Assembly (NCBI RefSeq): GCF_000308855.1 | Contig: NZ_BAGM01000209.1 | Location: 1-64,000, forward strand | Direction: 5' to 3' | Source of the DNA: Nocardia veterana NBRC 100344 | Lineage (GTDB): Bacteria > Actinomycetota > Actinomycetes > Mycobacteriales > Mycobacteriaceae | Length of the DNA: 64,000 nucleotides | In this document: piece after piece, positions 58,200-64,000 of the stretch | How the letters are laid out: the number at the start of each line of letters is the position of its first letter | Position numbering within the stretch: the stretch's first letter is position 1 | Program-made: the position numbers and the translations under genes | Notes under the pieces: generated by a model | What the model was told of the DNA's origin: nothing | The model's database searches: none | Seen by the model: only the letters and a program-made list of their open reading frames with translations

Positions 58200-59029
58200 G
58201 ACAGCACCTTTCGCTCCAGGATCCGGATGCCGGAATCGCATGCCAGGCCGAAAATTCCGTAGACGGCGAGCGCGACGAGGATGACGTCGGCCTGGCCGTA
58301 GTTCTGGGCGTCCTGCATCATCTTTCCCAGACCGTCGGTCGCGTTGACCGACTCGACCACCACCAGCACCAGCCACGACGTATTCACCGCGAGCCGCAAT
58401 CCGAGGAAGAAGCCCGGCAGCGATCCGGGAATCACCACCTGCCGGATGAAGTCGAAGCGGGAAACGCCCTGGATCTCCGACAATTCGACGAGCCGCCGGT
58501 CGATACCGGTCAGTGCGGAATGGGTGGGCACGTAGAGGGTGACCGCGGCCGCGAGCATGATCAGCACGATCTTGAAACCGTTGCCGATACCGAGCCAGAG
58601 AATCATCAGCGGCACCAGGCCCAAAGTGGGAATCGAGCGTTTGAGCTGAACCACGCCGTCCACCAGCGAGTCTCCGACCCGGGACAGGCCGGCGATCAGC
58701 GCGAGGGCGGTGCCGATCAGGATCCCCAGGAAGACCCCGGTGGCCACCCGCTGCATGGACACCGCGATAGTGGTGAGCAGGTGCCCCTCGGTGAGCAGGT
58801 CCCACCCGGTCCACACCACCGTCCACGGCGCGGACAATTTGCGCGGATCCAGGAGTCCTAGATACGCCCCCGCCGACCAGGCGGCGAGGAGCAGCACCAC
58901 ACCGAGTAGCCGTGCGAACGGGATCTGCCGGCGCAGGCCGAGGCGGCGGCGCGCGGGCCGGGCGGTGAAGCCCGCCGCGACGGCGGGACGCGCGCCGAGC
59001 GCGGGAAGATGTGCGGAGACGACGGTCAT
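58175..59029 (-). CDS. Sulfonate ABC importer permease (SsuC-like)
   Basis: 284-residue inner-membrane permease with about six helices. The EAA-type coupling loop is LVELSEIQGVSRFDFIRQVVIPGSLPGFFLGLRL near 200-235, followed by NTSWLVLVVVESVNATDGLGKMM. Fits the nitrate/sulfonate/bicarbonate permease family. ATG at 59029 lies 4 bp after the stop of the binding-protein gene. Confidence 0.9.
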   Translation of the reverse strand: MTVVSAHLPALGARPAVAAGFTARPARRRLGLRRQIPFARLLGVVLLLAAWSAGAYLGLLDPRKLSAPWTVVWTGWDLLTEGHLLTTIAVSMQRVATGVFLGILIGTALALIAGLSRVGDSLVDGVVQLKRSIPTLGLVPLMILWLGIGNGFKIVLIMLAAAVTLYVPTHSALTGIDRRLVELSEIQGVSRFDFIRQVVIPGSLPGFFLGLRLAVNTSWLVLVVVESVNATDGLGKMMQDAQNYGQADVILVALAVYGIFGLACDSGIRILERKVLSWRQTLAD

Positions 59030-59033
59030 CGGG

Positions 59034-60119
59034 TCACCCCTGTGCCTTGGTGCGATATTGCGGGGCCACCGCGTCGGCGGCGATTTTCTCGAATCGCCGA
59101 TCGAACACCTGGTGGGCGTCGAAGGACTTCCCGAAGGCACCCGAGGAGGTGATCAAGTCGATCGTCTGCTGTTCCCAGTCGATCGACTTGTCCCAGTTAT
59201 CCGGAAAATACGGCCGTTCGGTCGTGGCCATGATGCGGCGGCCGTCGGCCTCGCTCACGCCCTGATTCTTGACGTAGTAGTCGGCGATCCACCGGTCCTG
59301 GTTCTCCCATTCCCAGACCTTCGCGCGCGCCCAGAATTTGACGAATTCCGTGACGGCCGCGAGCTTTGCGTCGTCGGCCAGCACCGAGGTCGGCGCCCAG
59401 AGCACGCTCAACGCGTCGACCGCGTCGGATGGCACCGTGCCGGCGCCCTCGGATCGATATTGCGCGAGGTATTTCGTCAGCGACGGTTCGGCCAGCGGCG
59501 CCACATCGACCTGTTTGCCCTGCAGCGCGGTGAGGAATTGCGGGCTGTTGAGCTGAACGAGGGTGACGTCGGAGGTGCTGAGCCCGGCCTGCTGCAGGGT
59601 CCGCAGCACCACACCGCCCTGGGCTTGGCCGGGCGAGAAGGCGATCTTCTTACCCCGCAGGTCCTGCAGGCTGTGGATGGTGCTGCCCGGCGCGGTGGCG
59701 AGGCCGTAGTTGGGGGTGTTGCGCCAGAGCACGGCGACGATGCGCGTGTCGAGGCCCTGCGCATGTGCCTGGATGGACGGGATGCCGGCGTTACTGGCCA
59801 ACTCCACCGCGCCGCCCTTGAAAGCCTGGATCACATCCGGGCCGGCGGAGACGTTCGGCCAATCGGGCACGGTGAAGGGCAACTTATCGATCTGACCGCT
59901 ACTGGTCAGAGCAACCTTCATATCGGTCGCCGAGATCTTCAGCGAGGTCCCCGGCGGCACGCTGGTCGGTAGCGGTTTGCTGAAGTCGGCGGACCCTCCG
60001 GAGGCCGCACAGGCCGACGATGCACAGGCGGCGACCAGCACCACGAACGACGCCGCGCCGACCCTGCGGGTGAGGCGCATCCTACGCGTGGACGGTCGCG
60101 CTTCGAGCAGCTTTCTCAT
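59034..60119 (-). CDS. Sulfonate/nitrate-type substrate-binding lipoprotein (SsuA-like)
   Basis: 361-residue extracellular binding protein. Signal peptide about 1-31 with lipobox ending at a Cys (LVAAC), then an NMT1/SsuA-like fold: TVPDWPNVSAGPDVIQAFKGGAVELAS, LRGKKIAFSPGQAQGGVVLRTL, and a long helical tail WVARAK-type region with WEWENQDRWIADYYVKNQGVS. Catches an organosulfur or similar anion for the permease. First of the transport genes, 53 bp after the ROK gene. Confidence 0.9.
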   Translation of the reverse strand: MRKLLEARPSTRRMRLTRRVGAASFVVLVAACASSACAASGGSADFSKPLPTSVPPGTSLKISATDMKVALTSSGQIDKLPFTVPDWPNVSAGPDVIQAFKGGAVELASNAGIPSIQAHAQGLDTRIVAVLWRNTPNYGLATAPGSTIHSLQDLRGKKIAFSPGQAQGGVVLRTLQQAGLSTSDVTLVQLNSPQFLTALQGKQVDVAPLAEPSLTKYLAQYRSEGAGTVPSDAVDALSVLWAPTSVLADDAKLAAVTEFVKFWARAKVWEWENQDRWIADYYVKNQGVSEADGRRIMATTERPYFPDNWDKSIDWEQQTIDLITSSGAFGKSFDAHQVFDRRFEKIAADAVAPQYRTKAQG

Positions 60120-60172
60120 CCATCGATGGTCGCGAATTCCGTTGCGGCCCACAATATTCGGTCCACTTAAAA

Positions 60173-61384
60173 TTACCGAGACTCGAACTGCGGTGACTCG
60201 AAGCGCGGCACGGGCTCCTCCTTCCGGTGGGTGCCGAAGCCCTCCGCCGCGACGGCGAGCGGATCGGCGTAGAGCCGATGCAGCAACACCGCCGCGGCGG
60301 CGGTCTCCAGCGAGCGGTTGGGGAACGACGTGCCGATGATGCGGTGCCGGGCGGAACGCACCTGCGCTCGCGCGGCGATCGCGTCGAAGTAGGTGGCGCG
60401 CACCGCTGGCAGGCCGGTGAAGGCCCGGTCGGTGATGATCAGCGTCTCCGGATTGAGCACGTCGAGCAGCGCGGCGGCCACGGCGGCGAGTCCGCGCGCC
60501 CGATCCTCGAACAGGGCATGGGCTCGCGGATCGGTTTCGGCGGCGGCGATGAGCGCCGGAATCGTGGGCTCCGCGACAAGTCCCAAACCGGCCGCGCGCC
60601 GTTCGAGCGAGCGATCGGAATAGGTGTCGAGCGGGCCCGGGCCACCCGGGCCCAAGTCGGACGGCACGAGCGTGGCCAGCGAGCCGGCCGAGGAACCGGG
60701 GCCGTAGTGGACGCGCCCGTCGACGGCGAAGGCCGCATCGATCACATTGCCGACGAACAGCACGGCGGCCGAGGCGTCGAAATCGAGAGCGCCGAACAGT
60801 TGTTCCGCGTGCACCATCGCGCGGGCGTGGCTGTCGAGTTCCACCGGCAGGCCGGTGAGCTGCACCAGCACGTCGCGGACGAGCGTGTCCTCCAGGCGCA
60901 GCAGCGGATGCGACAGCACCACGCCGGCTTCCGGGTCGACCCAGCCGCCGGTGGCGACCCCGGCCCCGAACAGGCGGGTATCGTCCGGAAGGTCGCGGCG
61001 CAGCGCGGCGAGTACGGCGGCCGCGTCGGCGACCAGATCCGCCCCCTCGAGGGTCCGGTGCGGAATCAGCGCACTCGAGACGATCGTGCCGGCGATGTCG
61101 ACCACCGCCACCCGGGTCTGGGTGGCCGCGAAATGGATGGCCGCCACCGCATTCCGGCGATCGAGCTCGAGCGGCGAATGCGGCCGGCCCACCCGCTGCG
61201 AGCGGTCCACCGGCGGCGCTTCGCGCAGCAGTCCTGCCTCGAGCAGTGCCCGGGTCTGACTCGTCACCGTCGCCGGTGACAGCCCCGCGTGGGCGGCGAC
61301 CACCGAGCGCGACGCGCCACCCAATGCCAGGATCGCGCGAAGTACCGCGCCCGCGGCCGTCGGCCACCCTCTCGCCGGTCTCAT
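60173..61384 (-). CDS. ROK-family transcriptional regulator
   Basis: 403-residue ROK protein: N-terminal winged HTH (about 10-70, LALGGASRSVVAAHAGLSPATVTSQTRALLEAGLL) and a sugar-kinase-like ROK domain. The usual ROK zinc motif CXCGXXGC is missing; this region reads HYGPGSSAGSLATLV with no Cys, and GDVGG-type phosphate loops are weak, so it is a regulator, not a kinase. It leads the minus-strand sulfur operon and is divergent from tauD, so it probably controls both. Its ligand may be a sugar or an organosulfur metabolite. Confidence 0.87.
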   Translation of the reverse strand: MRPARGWPTAAGAVLRAILALGGASRSVVAAHAGLSPATVTSQTRALLEAGLLREAPPVDRSQRVGRPHSPLELDRRNAVAAIHFAATQTRVAVVDIAGTIVSSALIPHRTLEGADLVADAAAVLAALRRDLPDDTRLFGAGVATGGWVDPEAGVVLSHPLLRLEDTLVRDVLVQLTGLPVELDSHARAMVHAEQLFGALDFDASAAVLFVGNVIDAAFAVDGRVHYGPGSSAGSLATLVPSDLGPGGPGPLDTYSDRSLERRAAGLGLVAEPTIPALIAAAETDPRAHALFEDRARGLAAVAAALLDVLNPETLIITDRAFTGLPAVRATYFDAIAARAQVRSARHRIIGTSFPNRSLETAAAAVLLHRLYADPLAVAAEGFGTHRKEEPVPRFESPQFESR

Positions 61385-61719
61385 AGGCCTCGGTCCCGTC
61401 TGGTTCCCATACGTCTGTGGCCGACCCTACGAGACCGGGCGACGTTCGGCACCGTTCCGCATCAGCATGATCCGAACTCGGGCAAATCGGCCCTGCGGCA
61501 CGCCGGGGTGCCATTGTATAACCGCTCGGAATTTCTTTGCCGGGAAAAATAAATAACGCGCATATTTGAAATCACGGCGACGGCAACAAGTGCGGCGGAA
61601 GAGGTTCCGAAATTATCATCGGAACCGTCGTGGGTCGGAAAGAATTGTGCCCCACGGTATCTCACGCACCAATGGCGACTCTCGGCCCGGTGCATTCGAA
61701 TGCGATGGAGTGTAGTGAA
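61385..61719. promoter_or_regulatory. ROK/tauD divergent promoter region
   Basis: 335 bp with no gene. A markedly AT-rich core (about 61533-61575, containing AAAAATAAATAA) stands out from the GC-rich genome and is the likely promoter zone. A TATAAC hexamer (61516-61521) and the palindrome at 61603-61626 are also here. Confidence 0.55.
61603..61626. promoter_or_regulatory. Inverted repeat upstream of tauD-like gene
   Basis: Perfect arms GGTTCCGA and TCGGAACC with an 8-bp AT-rich spacer, 94 bp before the dioxygenase ATG. Plausible operator for the ROK regulator. Confidence 0.6.
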
Positions 61720-62706
61720 ATGACACTGGCTGTCGAAAAGAACGAAACGACCGAAGGTAATGACGGCGCTTTCACTGTGCATCGGGTGGCCGGGCATATC
61801 GGCGCGGAAATCGGGGGACTGGATCTCAGCAAGCCCCTCGACGACGAGACCGTCGCGCGGCTGCGCCGCAAGCTGCTGAAGTACAAGGTGCTGTTCTTCC
61901 GTAACCAGCACCTCGGCCACGCCGAGCAGATCGAGTTCGGCCGCCGCTTCGGCGAACTCACCCACGCGCACCCGCACGAGGACGCGCCGCCCAGCGATGC
62001 CCCGCAGATCCTGACCATCGACCCTCGGGTCTACGAGCGGCGCTACGGCTCGGCACGGCCGGACTCCCAGGAGCGCCAGTACAGCTACTACAGCGGCTGG
62101 CACACCGATGTGACCGCCTCGGTGAACCCGCCGGCCATCTCCATCCTGCGCTCGGAGGTGGTTCCCGAATTCGGCGGCGACACCACCTGGACGAATCTCG
62201 TTGCGGCATACGAGGGTCTGTCCCAGCCGCTGCGTGCGCTCGCCGACGGGCTCACCGCGGTGCACCGGTTCTCGGCGGGCCGCAAGTTCGACGACAACGA
62301 GGCCTACGCCCGCCGGATCAACGACAATCTGCTGATCTCGGAACATCCGGTGGTGCGGGTGCATCCCGAAACCGGTGAGCGGGCACTGTTCGTCAACCCC
62401 GGCTTCACCGATCACATCGTCGGGCTGTCACCCGTCGAGAGTGCCAAGATCCTCGACCTGTTCTTCGGCCACCTCAGCAGTCCCCGGTACACGGTCCGGT
62501 TCCGCTGGGACGCCCACAGCGTCGCCGTCTGGGACAACCGCTCGACCGCCCACCTCGGTCCCCAGGACCTCGGCCACCTCGACGTGACCCGGACCCTGCA
62601 CCGCGTGACGGTGGTCGGCGACCGTCCGGTGGGCCCGGACGGTTTCGTCTCGCAGATCATCGCGGGCGAGGAGTTCACCACCGAGGCCAAGGTCAAGGTC
62701 TCCTGA
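61720..62706 (+). CDS. TauD/TfdA-family Fe(II)/2-oxoglutarate dioxygenase
   Basis: 328-residue dioxygenase with Fe(II) ligands His128 and Asp130 (GWHTDVTA) and distal His278 (WDNRSTAH), and a 2-oxoglutarate-binding Arg near 291-295 (RTLHRV). TauD-type enzymes release sulfite from taurine or alkyl sulfates or sulfonates. Divergent from the ROK-Ssu operon, it supports a sulfur-source role for the locus. The ATG at 61720 (MTLAVEKNE) was chosen; an earlier ATG at 61630 would include part of the operator region. Followed by a strong terminator. Confidence 0.92.
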   Translation: MTLAVEKNETTEGNDGAFTVHRVAGHIGAEIGGLDLSKPLDDETVARLRRKLLKYKVLFFRNQHLGHAEQIEFGRRFGELTHAHPHEDAPPSDAPQILTIDPRVYERRYGSARPDSQERQYSYYSGWHTDVTASVNPPAISILRSEVVPEFGGDTTWTNLVAAYEGLSQPLRALADGLTAVHRFSAGRKFDDNEAYARRINDNLLISEHPVVRVHPETGERALFVNPGFTDHIVGLSPVESAKILDLFFGHLSSPRYTVRFRWDAHSVAVWDNRSTAHLGPQDLGHLDVTRTLHRVTVVGDRPVGPDGFVSQIIAGEEFTTEAKVKVS

Positions 62707-62711
62707 GGAAT

Positions 62712-62754
62712 CGGCGGCCCACCCCGGCCGGTGGGCCGCCGCCCGCGGGCTTTT
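62712..62754 (+). terminator. Intrinsic terminator after tauD-like gene
   Basis: 12-bp perfect stem CGGCGGCCCACC/GGTGGGCCGCCG with a 6-nt loop (62712-62741), then a short GC hairpin and TTTT at 62751-62754. Begins 5 bp after the stop; may also serve the convergent hydrolase gene. Confidence 0.8.
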
Positions 62755-62789
62755 CGCGATGGTGTCGGCGAACCGGCCCGCCCGGCGGC

Positions 62790-63677
62790 TCAGGACGATC
62801 CGTGTCCGCGCGCGTCCAGGGCGAGCATGGCCGCAGCGACCCGGTCGGTCGCGGCGTCGGGCAGGGCGGTGCCCATGTCGTCGAGGACGAGGAGCCGCGC
62901 CCCGGGGATTTCCGCCGCGAGGGCCTCGCCGTTGCCGACCGGGAAGGACGGGTCGGCGCGACCGTGCACGACGAGTGTCGGCAGGTCGAGTTCAGCGAGC
63001 CGTTCCCGCCATCGCGGGGCGCAGTCGAGCCGGGAGAACATCATGCCCAGTTGGTTGGCCTGGTGCACCGCGGGATCGTCGGACGGTGTCCGGTCCCAGA
63101 TCCGCGCCGCTGTCGCCCGTGCCTGGTGTGGGTCGTTGCCCATCACCCCGGCGCCCTCGGCGGCAAGCGCCGCGACGGCCTCGCGGTCGGTCCAGTCCGG
63201 CCATGGACGGGAGAACAACGCGCCCATGACCGTGCCATCGTGGTCGGGTAGGTCCGCATCGACCGGGCCCGGCGCCACCGGGCGAGTGCCGACGAGAGTC
63301 AGTGCGGAGAAGACGTGCGGATGGTCCAGCGCGGCGACCTGAGCGACCATCCCCCCGACGCCGACCCCGCCGAGATGGGCAGTCCCGCCGCCGAGCGCCT
63401 GGACCAGCGCGACCGAGTCGGCCGCGAGATCACGCAGGTCGTAGGCCGGATTCTGTGGGGCGAGGGTCGTCGACGCGCCGCAGTCGCGCAGGTCGTAGCG
63501 GACCACGCGCCGCCCGCCCGAGGCCAGCCGCTCGCACAGGATGTCCGGCCAGGAGAGCATCGTCGTGCCACCGACCAGAAGAACCAGCGGGTCGTGTTCG
63601 CGGCCGAAACTTTCGATGCCGAGATCGACATCGTTGGCCCGGACCGTGGTGGTGCCCGAGTGGATTGATCCTGTCAT
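62790..63677 (-). CDS. Alpha/beta-hydrolase-fold protein lacking catalytic residues
   Basis: 295-residue alpha/beta hydrolase-fold protein, closest in layout to esterases of the RdmC/aclacinomycin methylesterase type. The nucleophile elbow, usually VSMGGM, reads VGVGGM, so the Ser is Gly106. The catalytic His, usually in DMGH, is Thr270 (DDMGTALP). The acid Asp242 (GRADP) remains. Two of three triad residues are absent, so it is probably a binding protein or uses other chemistry. Start ATG 63677 fits the fold; upstream in-frame codons look random. Function unknown. Confidence 0.85.
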   Translation of the reverse strand: MTGSIHSGTTTVRANDVDLGIESFGREHDPLVLLVGGTTMLSWPDILCERLASGGRRVVRYDLRDCGASTTLAPQNPAYDLRDLAADSVALVQALGGGTAHLGGVGVGGMVAQVAALDHPHVFSALTLVGTRPVAPGPVDADLPDHDGTVMGALFSRPWPDWTDREAVAALAAEGAGVMGNDPHQARATAARIWDRTPSDDPAVHQANQLGMMFSRLDCAPRWRERLAELDLPTLVVHGRADPSFPVGNGEALAAEIPGARLLVLDDMGTALPDAATDRVAAAMLALDARGHGSS

Positions 63678-63916
63678 GCCTGCGCTCCTGTCTTTCGGTG
63701 CGGCCCACAGGCTGGTACGACAGGTTCGCGCGAAAGTCATCGGTGCAGGGGCGGTCTCGCCCGGTTTCGCTGCCGCTGTCGCCACCTCGGTCGGATGCGT
63801 CGGACATGTCGGCGCGGCCGGGCAATTCACCCGGTGGGCAACGTAACTGGATACCTTGTCGGCGTGGGGATTTCGCGTGTCACCGGATTGAGCATTCGTG
63901 CGGGCGAGACGGCGAC

Positions 63917-63951
63917 CGGGGTGGTGAGCGTGGAAACGGCCCACCACCCCG
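63917..63951. terminator. Possible terminator hairpin
   Basis: 10-bp arms CGGGGTGGTG and CACCACCCCG around 15 nt, 9 bp beyond the stop of the minus-strand gene entering from the window edge. No T-tract, so only a candidate. Confidence 0.4.
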
Positions 63952-63960
63952 GCTGGTGGA

Positions 63961-64000
63961 TCAGCCCGCCATTCGCTGGAAGATCTGGACGACGACGAGA
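63961..64000 (-). CDS. 3' end of a gene running off the window
   Basis: The last codons read LVVVQIFQRMAG followed by TGA. Hydrophobic then basic composition and the hairpin just after the stop suggest a real C-terminus. Too short to assign. Confidence 0.4.
   Translation of the reverse strand, partial: LVVVQIFQRMAG

Noticed and set aside
58200..58826. Extended start for the SsuB-like ATPase
   Set aside because: The extra residues are a shadow of the permease gene; ATPase homology starts right after the GTG at 58199.
1..64000. CRISPR arrays, insertion sequences, prophage, tRNA or rRNA genes
   Set aside because: I saw no repeat-spacer pattern, transposase or integrase motifs, or tRNA-like sequence; a tRNAscan and IS search would be needed to exclude them fully.

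Overview
The window reads as chromosome of a high-GC actinobacterium of the Mycobacteriales, most likely Nocardia or a close relative. This is inferred from gene content: a DosR/DosS-type dormancy regulon, a wax ester synthase, an MMPL transporter and mycobacterial-style gene families. I see no rRNA, tRNA, insertion sequence, prophage or CRISPR array. Genes are dense, with many 4-bp ATGA/GTGA overlaps.

Region 1 (1-8.4 kb, resuming at 16.4-42.8 kb) is a large hypoxia/dormancy island. It has a DosR-like response regulator and a DosS-like heme-GAF histidine kinase encoded about 4 kb apart, two Acg-type nitroreductase-fold proteins, two universal stress proteins, two P2-type cation ATPases, a CBS-domain protein, PEP synthase, glutamine-dependent NAD synthetase, a WS/DGAT, a PfkB kinase, a GNAT protein, an Rv2004c-like kinase, and a ten-gene hypFCDE plus group 3b-type [NiFe] hydrogenase operon. 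DosR-box-like 20-bp palindromes (GGGAC-N4-GTCCC type) precede several of these transcription units, so they probably form one regulon for energy and redox homeostasis without oxygen. A 30-residue methionine-rich peptide and a SHOCT membrane protein sit between the PEP synthase and NAD synthetase genes.

Region 2 (8.5-16.4 kb) interrupts the island. It has an exported alkylsulfatase-type metallo-hydrolase divergent from its probable TetR repressor, with an 8+8 bp operator. Then comes an MMPL transporter with two CsoR/CstR-type operators, a CsoR-family regulator with a third copy, DUF2892 and DUF302 proteins, and an APC permease.

Region 3 (43-51.6 kb) is a catabolic cluster. A TetR repressor diverges from a translationally coupled operon of extradiol-type dioxygenase, FAH-family hydrolase, acyl-CoA synthetase, small membrane protein and FAD monooxygenase. 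Two TGACG-N4-CGTCA operators lie in the divergent promoter. An epoxide hydrolase and a CGNR regulator follow, also divergent with a palindromic operator region.

Region 4 (52.3-62.7 kb) looks like a sulfur-scavenging locus: ROK regulator, SsuA-SsuC-SsuB-like sulfonate importer, NtaA/DszA-type flavin monooxygenase and a 1251-residue fused two-half ABC exporter on the minus strand, with a divergent TauD-type dioxygenase. The window ends with an alpha/beta-hydrolase-fold protein lacking its nucleophile and catalytic His, and the last codons of a gene running off the edge.
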